Assembly (NCBI GenBank): GCA_947179155.2 | Contig: OX359280.1 | Span: forward strand, 42,883,555 to 42,947,554 | Direction: 5' to 3' | From: Hedera helix | Lineage: Eukaryota; Streptophyta; Magnoliopsida; Apiales; Araliaceae | DNA length: 64,000 bases | Shown here: piece by piece, positions 11,900-24,785 of the stretch | Layout of the letters: the number at the start of each line of letters is the position of its first letter | Position numbering within the stretch: position 1 is the first letter of the stretch | Translations under genes and position numbers: made by a program | The notes under the pieces: model-generated | What the model saw: the letters and a program-made list of their open reading frames with translations, nothing else | Databases searched by the model: none | What the model was told of the DNA's origin: nothing

Positions 11900-14800
11900 C
11901 TATCCAACGGAATCTTCTTGTGTCGCTTCATCATCTTCACCAATTGCCTGTTCTAATCGTTCGCTGCCCTCTGTCTCCGCATCTGAAGCAACTACACCTT
12001 CAGTATTCATTGCATCAATATCCTCATCATCAGCACAATCTTCTGTATCCGAGTTTGAAGCAACACCCTTTTGGGATCCCTCTTCATCACAATCACTGCC
12101 CACACCACCACCAAACTGCTCCTTTAGATCAGGAGCCACAATCGCGATCATGTCACTTAATGCTTGACGTTCATGATTCCGTCTGAGGGCAGCAGCGTCA
12201 GATGACGGGGCACTTTGACTCTCAGCCACCACACCACTAGAATCCGGTAGCATTAGTAATGCTGCTGCGCAATCCTCATATTCTTTACTCCTGGGAGAAT
12301 CATTCTCCCCATGTACTGAAGGAGCTGTGTTGCAAGCCCAACTCCCAGCAACTTCTGAAGCCAACAGGTCAGCTGTTTTAATTGTGCCTCCAGCTTCGGA
12401 ATCTTCCATTGTGTTTTGAGCCTCATGGGGATTATTTGATAGGGACTGATGTGAACTCTCCCAGCCTATCATTTGGCCCTGCCCTTCACCTTCCCGACCA
12501 AGGGTGTCACCATCAATCTGCATCGTGTCCCCAGCTAACTTGTTTAGATCAATATTCTGATCACCATCATTTCCAGGGCTTTCAGTCTCAAACACTTGCT
12601 CAGTTCCAACAGTGTCTCCCTCCAAAATTGGTGCTGTGCCAACACCATCGATGTCAGAACCAAAACCACCCTTGACAACACAGTCTGCACTTGTAAATTC
12701 AGCCTCCTGGGTGTCTTGGCCATTTTCTTCACCTCTGTTATCACAATCATGCTTCTCGGTAACACTGGCTTCATCACTTGATATTTCAACTTGATTTCTG
12801 GCAAGCCTCTGTGCAGAACTACCGGAGTTTGCCTTTGAAGTGCTATTGTTTTGATGCCCTAGCACTTCTTTTCCTCGGACGACAGATCCATTTATGTTTC
12901 CATTATTTACATTGGGCTCAATATCAACTGATATGTTATCATAATTCTCCTCATCCTCTAGTGTTCTTTGCATCGTCTTTAATTGTTCCTGCTGCTTTGC
13001 AAAAAGAACTGAGATCTCCTCAGTTGTAGAATAAAAAGACCGAAGTTGTGTTTCCCTGCACAGCAATCATGCATTGTAAACTATCACTACTTGGGGATTG
13101 GTTAAAGACAAGCAACTTTGAAAATATTAAAAATCAGAGCAGACAACATGTATCAACTTCTCAATACTGGAGGTACTAAATATAAGTATATAACATGAAA
13201 TCGTTGGCAAAATATAAGTATTACTGGAGGCCTGAATGGTCAGCAGGCCAGCTCTCCTCTCTCTCTCACTTGGGTTATTAAATACTAAACACATCATCTC
13301 CTTTCTCTCTATTCAATTGTGGGGTCTGCTGACCATTTTTTTGGCCAAGAACTGCTGACCCTCCATTCTCTCTCTTCAAAATATGATATACATAAACATC
13401 TAGTAAGTGTCTCAAAACCATGCTTGCATTGTTTTAAGACATGACATGAGAAATCAAGATCTAGATACCATACAAATATAATGAAATATGTTGACCACAA
13501 ACAATTAACATACTTCGCATCAATCATCATACATGAAAGAGCACTTTGCCAGTCAACTCTTACCGAAGCATAATTCTTTCCCTGGCAGCTTTTAGTTTAC
13601 GCCTTTCAAAATCAAGATCCCGCATTGCAGCATTTATCTCAAGTTCAAGTGCAGACACTTTAGCCCAGGCCTCTTCTCGAGCTGCCTGCTACATCAGCAA
13701 GAAAAACCTCGGTTTAACATAAAAAGAATTCATCACAACATCATAACTAAGTTCATAACCTGTCAAGTCCTTTGGCAGAAACAAACAAGAATGCTCTTCA
13801 ACATAAAATAAGAACTGAAAAAAGCAGAAGAAGAAAAACAACCAAATTCACACATACAACCCATGTAGAACCATTGAGAGAAGTGGGGAAAAAACAGAAA
13901 CAGAAATATAGGAGTTCACATAATACTCCCTCCATCCTAAAAATAGAGTATGACCTTTTTTCTTAACTTTTTCCCCAAATATAAATCTAAGTGACTCACA
14001 TAAGACTTTAATATTTTTCAAAATAAAGTCAAGATAAGAAGAATACTATTTTTTTGGATAGGAAGTATTAGTTTATAGAGAGAAGGTAAGAGAGACACAA
14101 GAATATGGAAACAAATTGGAGGTAAAGGAAAAATAAGACTAAAAAAGAAAATTGAAAATAGGACAGGCAACAAAAAATTCTTAAATTCGACACTTCTCCA
14201 AATCATAAACTGCCTATTCTATATAGCAAAGTTGTTCATATAGAGTAGCAAAACCAAAATATGTGGTAAGTCCTAATAAAATGATAAAATCCTTAAAAAC
14301 AAATAATGACATAAATTAAGCTCAAACTCCCATATACCTAGCACTAAAATGCATATCAAACATCTTGGGGTTGCCCTATGCTTATCATAGCCAACATCTG
14401 ATATGCAGTGTGTCAATTCCTTTTTGATACTCATCAAACCTTAGCCCCCTTCCCCTAAAAAAAAAGTGGGACCCCAGCCCACACAGAATAGGAAAAAAGA
14501 AAGAATGAAAGGAAGGGAAAAGAAGAGAAAATAAGAAGAAAGTATGGTTACAAGTTTCATATACTTCATGATTACAGACTTTTTCACCGGATGCAACTCT
14601 TTCGATGTATTATTGTCAAGTAAGTAATGCGAAATAGACTACATAGATAAACCCCATGTATAAAGCGTGCAAGGCACACAAGACTTCACATGCCTTGAGA
14701 GTCTCAGAAGAGTCAAAATTGGATATGAAATTTTGTTAGGAAAAAGGGTGGTTCTGAAGACCGAGGAAAGTATCATACTGAAATAAACCAAAGAAAATGG

Positions 14801-17800
14801 AGTATCCTTTGTACCTTTTCCCTCTCGAGTTCTTTCGCTAACCTTCTAATTCCATGCTCAAGTTCTTCTACTCTCTGTAATGCCCAATAGCACAGCATAC
14901 AATCTTCAGATTCTTAAATACAGTACTGTAGTAGAAAATGCAAAGTTTAATAAATTTATAACTGCTGAGGAAGTCATAGGTATGCATACTTTTCTACCAA
15001 TGGCAGAAGCAAGTTGCTCTTCACAAACTTGAGCTTCTAGCTGTCGAACTTTGTTGTCGGAAATAACCAACTTTTCCCTAGTGTCTTCCTGTTGCAACAA
15101 ATAAGATCAAAATGACAGTTTCTGAGTAGACACATTTTTCATAAAGTAGAAGTTGATGCATATAGTACCAATTTGGATCTCAAAATTTCCAATAATGAAC
15201 TCCTTTCTTTCTCTGATTCCTGTAGATGTATAGGATTAACAATTTCATTTATTTGTGGCTTTAAAAATACAATCAAATAATAACTTTCATCCTTAATGAA
15301 AATGAAATCCGATCAGACCTGAAGTTTATAAATTACTTCTTGCTGTTCTTTTTCTCGTCTTAAGGCAGCGTCAGATAGTCGTTTCAACTCCTCCTGAGAT
15401 TCAGCCTGAACTTTCTGTATTGAAGTTTTTAAGTTCACTGCAGCTTTTTCTCGTTCCTCTCTTCTCAGCTCTCGCTCTTCATCTAATAAAGTCTCGAGTT
15501 TCGATATAGATGCTTTCTGACTACACAAAGGAAACAAGAGATAAACATTGTTCAAGAAAAAGATAAGAGCAAAAGAAACAAAATAATTTTCCATAATCTT
15601 CTCATTTTCAGCAACAAAGTTACTTAATCAATTAGCCAAGAGAAGTAATGAGCTATTGATTCATAATCAAATATTACTCCCTCCGTCCTCAAAAGGATGA
15701 GCAAAATACAATTTTCACACATATTAAGAAAAGTAGAGGAAATAGAGTAAAAAAAGTTCTAGATTTATTCTTAGTGGCCCCACAAGATTACAGAAAGGGA
15801 TGAGTACTTTTATTTTTTTATACTAAATGACATACTTAACCTTCACTCTATGTATCTTTGCTCATCCTTTTGAGGACAAAAAAAATTGTACCTTTAGTTA
15901 TCATTTTGAGGATGGAGGGAGTATCAATTTATCATATTTTTCAGGATGGCTAAAACTTAATAAAAGGCTCTTTTGATGAGGTCAGCAATAGCAACTCAAA
16001 TGGTGAAAAATTGCTAAGTGCTAACATTCCAAATATGGAAACACTTTTGGATCAACACTCGGTTTCATTGAATTTCATAAATCCATTGCTGAAAAAAGTT
16101 TACAAGAAGTTGCATCAAATGATATGCTCAGAGAAATACAATATATTCTAATATTTCCACTTATATTATTGCATTTTGACACTTAACAAAAAAAAAACTA
16201 ATAATAAATTATATCATTTTGATTGTGATTTCATGAGGTGAGCCATTGACTTGCTGAGGACCTTCTGCTTGAAACATTCATGGTTGATGGGCCATAACTA
16301 TAAGAAGAGCAAGACATTCTAGCAATGAGGGTGTTTTGCCAAGAAGCAAAGATTCTTCATTATACCGGCGAACTGCCTTATCCCCGCAATGGATACTTCA
16401 ATTCTCGGGGATTCTTTCCTCCTTCATTCCTTAGGCATTATGAATTATCTTTGTTATTTTTAAGACTTCATGTTTACAGAAACACTAAAGTTATATTGTT
16501 TGTTGGATGGTTTGTTTTTCTCTTGTATTAATTTTGTTGAATGTTTATCTCATACATATATTACTAGACACAAATATATACATAGTTATTAATAAAATAG
16601 GTGCCGAATCCTCCCGCACCCAAATCTCCATATTTTAAGATTTGGCAAATCTTCGCATCCCCGCATCCGTATCCATACTTCTTAGGTGTTTTGCCATTCT
16701 TTGGGAAACTTGGACAGAGAGGAACGCATATATCTTTTGTGGTTGCTCCTTTGCTGTTTCATTTGTAATAGGATCAGTACCCTTTAGAGTCGTTAACAGT
16801 TTGGCAATGTGCGCACTTAGGAAGTAATCTACTCCTGATTGGACAGGGATTGGTGGGTTGCTTGTTAGGACTTTGCCTTTCCTGATCTGGAGGATTTCTC
16901 ATCCTCCCCAGCTTTAGTACCTCTTCTTCTTCCCAATAAAATTTCTCTTTTATCCAATAAATCATCCATGCATTTTCCTTTTCATTAAATTAATTTGAAG
17001 CTATTGTCACTTCAAAATTTTGAACACCATAGACATGACCCATTAGAACTTAACTTTTCAGGTACAGATCTATAATCCGTGGGCCAAGAAAATATAAGCT
17101 GAAGTATATAATAAAATTATCTACAAAGCAGAAAATAACGAACTGTCGAATACAGGACTGTATAATTTAAGAAAAAAACAGAGAGAGAGATATGAAGAAT
17201 TCAATTATGGCTCACCTGTCTATTATTTCATTTGCTTCAGTACATGACTGCATAGATGCACCAAGTCTTACATTAAGGTCCTCCATCGCATGTTTTTGTT
17301 CAGCAGATATTCTACTAATCTCGACTATGTCCTTCTTATTTTTCTCCAACACATGGTTCAACTCTTGAAGTTGGTCAAGGTAAGATTTCGAAACTGACTC
17401 TTTCAGATCTTTTTTTTCCTGCAAAATATAATAGAATGGACCTTTGGGAGCTAATAAAACTTAACCAGGGGCTATATGTGTCTGACAAGGCATTAATGTT
17501 CACGTACCAAGAAGAATATCTAACAAGATAAAATATATGTTACATTGGCAAAAACAAGGTGACAACAAAGAATGTCATTGTTTACAATGAGTATTTAGTC
17601 CCAACTAAGAAATAAGTAAGGACAGTTGTACACCTCTAGATGTTGCATCAGACACCTACTTAAAATGTTCTTCCTTAAATTATATGGTAAATAATTATAT
17701 AGCCAAAGTCAACAAGTTATTATACAAATAAAAGTCAGACATACTTTGATGCATGGAATCATATTATCCTTCAATTATGCCAGTAGGGCTTGCATCAGAA

Positions 17801-20800
17801 TATAGCATTATTAAAGCACACCTCACAGCATCACAGCACAAACTCAATGCACAAGACAAATGTAAACTAACAAAAACATACAGTTTCCTGACGCTCAATA
17901 GCTTCACGGTTTTCACTTTGCAAGTAATGTATGGTTGTGACATGATCTTCCAATTGCTTCCGTAGTTCCTGAATGTGGATATGAGTTAAAGATATTATAG
18001 TGGGAAGAAAAAGGATATGAGCTTCTTGATAGAGTGCAGATGTAAACTCTTTTTCATCAAAGCACAAGCACTCAAACTTTAAAATAGGGGTACCGTATTT
18101 GATCTTTGAAGGCTTCGAAAATCATCAAGAGAAATAGGACCTTCAGAAGCACCTAGTCCTATTCCTCTTTGCCTCTTACTTCCACAGCCAAACTCCTCTT
18201 CACACATCAACATAAGCATCTTTAAGTATGGATAAATCTAAACCTTGTATAAACTAAATTTATACATAACAGAAGTAGAAGATTTCTGACATAGCTGAAC
18301 AGCAATAGAAGAAACAATGTGAAATAACTGAACAGCACTGAAAATTACCAAATGATTTTGCTATAAAAAAGGAGTGAGGGGTGTGGAAGGCAGAAGAAGA
18401 AGGAATGACAAGCAAAAGTGATTGGTTATCTATAAAAGTATAGTTCCATGAAAAGAAATGGCGTCATGTTTATGTAACTATCCCAGGCAAATGCTTGGGA
18501 TGCCAGCTTAGAAATCCATAAAAACTATACTATACAATTATATACTACACAACCTATCCAAGTGAAAACTGAATTGAGTGAATTCTATACCTGAAGAAAT
18601 AACCGTGTAAACTAAAACTATGAGCATTTAAGCTTAAAGTAAACCAATGAACAAATCCTCGTTCAATTTACTTATACATTCACAAATGCCACAATTTAAA
18701 CATAAAGATCCCTTGACCATTAAGTAGACCACACTACAGAGCATAACTACTTGTACTAACCTTTTCACAGAAGTGCAAAAACAAATGAATTATAAATTAA
18801 AAAAAATTCTGTATGTAATTATAAAGAAAATATTCATAGGGATTTGTACCCTGAACACACCTGCTTTTCTCTTCAGTAGGGAATCATTTGATAAGGAAGT
18901 GGATTTCAGAACTTCGCGGAATACGAAAGCATATGCAAGTTCTGTAATCATGAACCCTTTAATTAGAACTACATGACAGGAATGGTGGAAAGAATGAACC
19001 TTAAAATTCAAAGCCATCTGTTTACCATGCTGAGGAGGTGCTGCAAATGATATAATATCTCCATGGTGGAGTTTAGATTCGGGGCTTTTTTTATTCAGCT
19101 TCTCCCAGTTGAGGTATGTCCCATTTGTACTGCAGAAGGGTCAACAACATCAGAAAATTTATCATGTTCATGCATCTGAATATCTATTCAATCTCCCGAA
19201 ACACAACCTAGTATCTTTCAAGAAGATGGAAGTACAGAATTTGGATGAATGCTCAACATCTTCAGTAGAAACCCTCTTCCTATAGATTTTACAATGTTGT
19301 GCACTTATTTGATTTGATAAAATCTGGAAACGTGCGTCGTCTACTAATCGGCCAATGCGATGTTCGTCAGAAGTCAAAATCATATTTAAGCCCTGGTAGC
19401 CAATAATACAGTCAGCAAAACCCATAATTAAGTGAAGAAAAAGTGCTTTAACATACAGAGTAAGAATTGAGATTGAAAGAACGGGCATGGTCAACACATG
19501 AAAATCCCCCTTAACTACAGATCCGGAATACTACAACAGCACTAGTTAAGTTCAAAGTTTGGAAGTTGACCAAGTCTATGACGCCTGTTTACAATTACAA
19601 AAACTTGTTTTCCTTTTGACTAGTAAGAATAGTATTATATCAGCAGTAGAAAGCAAGCACATGGAAGAGCATTTTCCGAAACAAACTAAATCACTAACCT
19701 AAGCGGGAACGATACAACCTCTACCACACAACTCTCGAGTCTCTACTACCTATGACACCGAGCCACATTCTGTGCAGCTACAAAACATGAATATAACTCG
19801 AACAACATTTCAACTTCATCTTTGCCAGAATCTTCTCAGTTTCCAATAGCATGAAATTTTCCTTTTCCTAATTGTCTTTTGGACAATTTTAAATTAAAGA
19901 AAATTCTGTAATATGGTTATTAAGAGGCCATTTTTATTTCTTTATCTATCTGAGTTTCAGGAAGAAAACAGTTAGTTATTTCAAACAGTTAACCAAACAC
20001 GGAACACTCCATAGAGACTTTTATTTTATCTGAAACAGGCCCAGCATATTGTGTCATCAGCCTTATTTATTGCTTTCATCTTTGAAAGCTTTAAAAAAAA
20101 AAACTGTTTTAAATGCAATAACTGACAACCATTTTCTATACCATTAATTTCTTACAAAAAACTTTTTCTATATAACAACATACTATATCTAAGTGCCTTC
20201 CATGGTATATGTCATTGACTCATTGGTTCAAAACTCCGAGAAAGCAATGATCTTGGGGCCACCAAACATAGTTTGCTATGGACTCGCCTAGTGTAAGTGG
20301 TTGGGGGCCTTGCGCACACTCGTGGTTTACCTAATCAGTTTAGGGGTGGCAGCTGCGGGTCCTCCATTACCAGCATAGAACACAAACGTACTGAAACACA
20401 AACACCTCATATACTGCATTAATGTAGTTTCAGTCAATGTAGTACATTATCAGCTCAACTAATGTCAGTTGCTCCAAAGTCACAAAATTGAACAATTATA
20501 TACTACAACACAAAATTAGGCTAGGATTAGGGTTTGGACCTGGCGGCGCTTCCGGGCCTTGTCGGAAATGGCGGTGAGGACGGCCCAAACGTCGGGATCT
20601 GAGTACTGAAGAGGCTGAGAAGCGATGTTTGAGGCCACTGAGAGTATAAATTCTTCGGGTTTCTGAGGATTATTTGGTGATGGGTGGTTGGCAGCATAAT
20701 TGTTCTTGTCTTCGTTGTTGTTGTTGGGATGAGATGAATTACTGGCTTGGGAAGCGCGGAATTCGTCTTTATTAGGGTTTGGGCTCGGTTTTGAAGCTAT

Positions 20801-20833
20801 CGGAGTACGTGGATTCGCATCTTCCATCGCCAT
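11900..20833 (-). CDS. FHA-domain coiled-coil protein (At2g45460-like)
   Basis: Function unknown; FHA domains bind phosphothreonine peptides. Thirteen exons on the minus strand: 20833-20540, 19392-19208, 19129-19026, 18941-18861, 18197-18094, 17968-17882, 17418-17216, 15520-15319, 15219-15169, 15088-14990, 14874-14815, 13688-13564 and 13055-11900. All have GT..AG borders and matching phases, for 916 aa. Residues 1-98 are an Asn/Pro/Ser-rich head. The FHA domain (~100-190) keeps the key motifs IGR, SAQH and TNGTYLN, then HHGDIISF. Then come basic KRK and KRQRG patches (nuclear signal possible) and about 300 residues of heptad-rich coiled coil (exons 6-13 start). The final ~380 residues are acidic, Asp/Glu/Ser-rich and probably disordered. 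The tail includes the segment ALLMLPDSSGVV and repeated SDTEDC-like acidic patches. Coordinates of the short exons rest on phase and coil continuity only. No break seen. Confidence 0.9.
13926..14065. mobile_element. Stowaway-type MITE in an intron
   Basis: Begins CTCCCTCCATCCTAAAAATA and ends TATTTTTTTGGATAGGAAG, an inverted repeat flanked on both sides by TA, the Stowaway (Tc1/mariner) target duplication. Length 140 bp. It lies between the coiled-coil exons at 14815 and 13688 of the FHA gene. Confidence 0.75.
15677..15921. mobile_element. Stowaway-type MITE in an intron
   Basis: Starts CTCCCTCCGTCCTC and ends GAGGATGGAGGGAG, flanked by TA on each side (15675-15676, 15922-15923). Length 245 bp. 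An internal perfect inverted copy, GTCCTCAAAAGGATGAGCAA against its complement near 15856-15879, suggests a rearranged or composite element. It sits in the intron between exons at 17216 and 15520 of the FHA gene. Confidence 0.9.
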
Positions 20834-22149
20834 TGAAGAAGATTGTGCAGTAGTTGAAAATGGCGGGGATTTCTAAACCCTAATTACCGGTTTAATTCAC
20901 CACGTTTGGCGAAGAAGAGTGGAGAGGAAGGAGTGAGTGGGCCCATGTCAGATCCAATAAAATTAGGGGAGTGCTAACGTAGTTTAAAGTTAGACTATTT
21001 TATACTACTGTGAAAAAAATTATATAAAAAAATTATATACATGGGTTAATGGAACAGCACAGCCGTGCAGTTTGAAAATATACGCAGCGCTGCCAAAACG
21101 ACGTTGTTTTGGTAGTTTTTTTTTTTTAATATAAAAAACAAGGATCATGACAATTTCTTCTCCCCCAAATCAGAAGTGGATCGGATCGAAGAATTACGAC
21201 CAGATTCTAAATTATACTATCCGGCCCTTAGCCCTATGCATTAGTTTATATTACCAGCTCCAATGGATGTATTGACTATTGAGTATTCCACGAAAAATTA
21301 TTCATTATTCCTGTTCCAGATGGTGCCCATGTATAAGATTTAAATAAATTTTATATGAGATATATATATATATAAAATTTATGTAAATCTTATATTTAAA
21401 TTTATTATAAAAACTGAAATGACAACACGTAATTAGTAAGAACACCACCCAATTTGTCTCTGAAACCCTGAATAATTACTCGTATTCCACGGTCTAACAA
21501 AATAGGGATTAATTGATTTTATTTTTGATATAGTGACACTAGTGATACTCCAAAATTTGTAAAATTTTGAAAAGGAAGTAATTGTAAAATAATAATTTTT
21601 GCTCCATGAAATTATTTGTATTTTTGTTTCGCAAGGATGAAAACAATTGTGGAAATAAAAATATAATCATTTTTGTGATGCTAATTATGTGGTATGAATT
21701 CACATAGAATAACTATAAACAAGGTAACCTTTTCATATTTTTGTCTCTGATTAGCTGATAAACTAATATAGTCCGATAAAGATCACATTTATATAATCGG
21801 ACAAAATACAGAAACAAAAAATAAATATAAAATAATATATTTAAATGTTATATACTCATTTTATATTACTCGTATTTAGACGAATTAATAAATATAAGTA
21901 TATAACCAACCACAACCACACGTGTCACTTTTGTATCGTAATTTTGTTATGATAGCATTACCGAGGGATAAGATGTCAGTATATTCGTCATTTACTTCTT
22001 CTACATTCAAGCTATATAGCAGATATTAATCTCTATCAATAGCAATAGATTCATTTCCCTTATTTTTCTTCAAAACTTCTATCTTTGCGTCTAAACTGCC
22101 AATGAGATGGCATCCGTATAGTCACAACTTTTAGTTCATCGATATAATA
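20834..22149. other. spacer: FHA-gene promoter side and cyclophilin 3' side
   Basis: No gene seen. The first ~300 bases carry the minus-strand promoter and leader of the FHA gene, including a T-rich run at 21115-21127. The rest is AT-rich with a short (TA)n at 21359-21374. Confidence 0.5.
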
Positions 22150-22988
22150 CTAGCCAGCAAGTGGGTTAGCATGTATGGTCACACGGTTGAGCCTGATCTC
22201 TGCAAGAGGTCTATCTCCTGGTCCAGTTGGAGTCTGCAAAAACCCATGATTAAAAGAAAAACCATTTCGGTAAATATAAATTGTGTCAAGAATGTAAACG
22301 CACCATAACAAGACATGCGAGAATAGAAATGACAACTAAGCATCACTACAGAACTTTTTCTTTCTTTTAGTAGACAGGCTGCTTGAGATTTTTTTTTATT
22401 ATTATTGAACATAGGTGAGCAAAAGCTGCTATGGAACTAATTAACTCGCACATTTCAGACCTATGAAAAGGAATATTGCCCTTTGCAGCACAAATATCAG
22501 AAACTCACCTTTTCCATGATATCAAGGACTTCAAACCCATGAATCACTTTGCCAAAGATGGTGTACAGTCCATTGAGATGTGGTTGCTTCCCGTAAGTAA
22601 TGAAAAACTGACTTCAATTTGTATTCGGCCCACTATTTGCCATTGATAGTACACCTCGGGCGTTATGCTGGATAGAGACCAAAGGTGTAATAATACAAAG
22701 AAATGCTATATGCTAATTTAAATTTCGCAAAACAAAATTTATGCTAAACTCAAATGCTACTACATCATGCAATATATAACAAGAATTTCCCAATAAATGC
22801 GTAATACAGATTCTTTCTCTCTCTCTCTTTTAGGTTTAATTACAGCATATCTAATCTAAGGTATGATAATACAAAAATTATCTAGGAACCACACTAGTTT
22901 CATGGTCTATTAGTCAACGAGTATTCTTTAGGTGATTTTCAACCTGCACCATTGCGCTCACCACTTTTTCTAGTACACGCTGAAGGAA

Positions 22989-23005
22989 GGGGGGGGGGGG
23001 GGGGG
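22989..23005 (+). repeat. poly-G tract, 17 G
   Basis: Run of 17 G in the cyclophilin intron between blocks 3 and 4, followed by AGGAGAGAGA. Confidence 0.9.
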
Positions 23006-24047
23006 AGGAGAGAGACGGTTTTGGTGTGACTAATTGATAGAAGAGCTCAGTTTTCTCATGTCATCCCCAATGTAATATTCTTAAAACAAGTAGCCCATAC
23101 GTGGACAAGAAATGAGGGTCAATATAGGTAGACGAAAGCCAGATTTAACTTTCAAAGATCCCTTGATCCTACTGACAGGAAATACTAGGTGAAGGGGAAA
23201 TGGAAACCAAAATAAGTTAGATGAACATCGTAAAGAAAGATCTCATAGTTCAAGAAAAAGTATTGTCCTAGTTAGCAAATTAACAAAACAAGTTTCAGGT
23301 AGACAATCCCAAAAGTTGGGACAAGGCTCTGTTTTGTTGAGGTGAGTTGACAAGACCCAACCTGGCCTTATTTGGACTAGCCGAACAGAAAGAATTTTCC
23401 ATTTAACACTGAATCAATTTAAAAGTAATGAAGCCAACCACAAGCTATCAGTTGGATCAGCCCTCTATGCTATGACAGAAATTCTAAAACATAGCATTAT
23501 ATTGTAGCCTTTTTGGAAATGTAAAAAAATTCAGTTTTCAGAAAAGATGTTGCAATATCAAAAAAAGGAATAGAAAAATATGTGTCTGGTTCAGGGAATT
23601 CTTCAATCCCTACCTTCAGAGACTCTCTTATTTCATCATTGAACTTTCTGCCCCATATAATAGTCCCACCTTTCCCAGTGCCTGTGGGGTCTCCACCTTG
23701 GATCATGAAACCCTTTATATTTCTGTGAAATATGGTGCTGTCATAATAGCCGCTTGCGCAAAGTGCCAAAAAATTCTGTACCACAGAGCATTAGTATTGC
23801 TGATAAATAAGCATGTCATGAATAAAAACACTTGTATCATGGATCTAGCATATATTTCCAACAAGAAAGCTATTTCTTCAATTTTAATAGCTGGAATATC
23901 AATTCAGAATGCTGTCTAGGAAAGTGAACGAGTTAGTTGTTTCTCTAGATACATCGGTTGTTTAAAAAGTCCATGTCAACATATGATTCCCCCAAATTAA
24001 AGCTTAATACAATAGAAAGGTTATCCATGTAACTCATGGTTACAAAA

Positions 24048-24218
24048 ACATCTATCCGAACTCCGAAGTTTCATCTCTCCCTCCCTATGCACAAGTACAA
24101 AACTCATTCTTTGTATATCTATCACCAATCACAACATCTATCCCAACTCCGAAGTTTCTTCTCTCCCTCCCTATGCGCAAGTACAAAACTCATTCTTTGT
24201 ATATCTATCATCAATCAC
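24048..24218. repeat. 86-bp tandem duplication in a cyclophilin intron
   Basis: Copy 1 at 24048-24133 and copy 2 at 24134-24218 share ACATCTATCC, AACTCCGAAGTTT, CTCTCCCTCCCTATG and AGTACAAAACTCATTCTTTG with only a few substitutions. Period 86 bp. Confidence 0.9.
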
Positions 24219-24785
24219 ATTGCTTATACATCGCAGTTTAGTTACACTTATGCTTCCTCCATCCGAGAGTCCCATTAGAATTTTTTCATGAATCTTAAGC
24301 TTGACCCAATTTAAACATATTTTTTCCGCAACCATAAAGTTTACTCATAAAATTTAATATTAGAAATTTTAACTAAAATAAATTACTTCTAAGTCCACCT
24401 TTGCCAAGCTCTAACACAATAATATGCTCATATCAAAGTAAATTTACAATATTACACACCAATAACTCCAGAAAATGAAACACTTAGCAGTTGAGGTGAT
24501 TGTTTTCATTTACTACAACAAACGAACAAGAAGAAGAAGCAATTCAGTTTGTATTTTCTTTCTCTAGGGCTTTACAATGATTAAAAGATATAAATCATAA
24601 GAATATGAAAGGTAAATACCAACCTCGGCTGCTTTTGGGAGTTCATCGCAAGAGATTTCACACTTTATATCGCCAAGATTTGTGTCACAGACTTTAAAAT
24701 CAAAAGTACGCACGTATGAGTTCTTCGTTCAAAACATGAAGATAAAGTGTTCGACGAATTGTCCGAGTCAGAAAAAACTTACCAT

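Larger units (their letters stand above)
22150..24785 (-). pseudogene. CYP18-1: CYP18-1/PPIL3-type cyclophilin with two disabling lesions
   Basis: Homologue of the spliceosome-associated peptidyl-prolyl isomerase PPIL3. Exon-like blocks (minus strand): 24785-24783 (ATG alone), 24691-24624, 23775-23614, 22667-22509 and 22233-22150. All have GT..AG borders. Blocks 3-5 would give 53-54-aa pieces and a 27-aa end that match the family closely (FHRNIKGFMIQGG, SQFFITYGKQPHLNG, GDRPLAEIRLNRVTIHANPL). Two lesions: block 2 lacks 7 bases where the family reads VTLHTN (CTGTGACACAAATCTTGG), so ATG is out of frame with the rest; and codon 18 of block 4 is TGA at 22616-22614, where the family has Gly in NTNGSQFF. 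Introns are kept, so it is not a retrocopy. An in-frame rescue by a cryptic acceptor upstream of block 2 is possible for the first lesion but not for the TGA. An assembly error is the main alternative. Confidence 0.8.

Noticed and set aside
11766..12186. Plus-strand ORFs of 100-133 aa
   Set aside because: They are antisense shadows of the acidic, Ser-rich last exon of the FHA gene.
20220..20365. SINE-like phrase (GGTTCAAAACTCC near TCGCCTAGTGTAAGTGG)
   Set aside because: Box-like motifs are in the wrong order for a polymerase III promoter and no A-tail or target duplication was visible.
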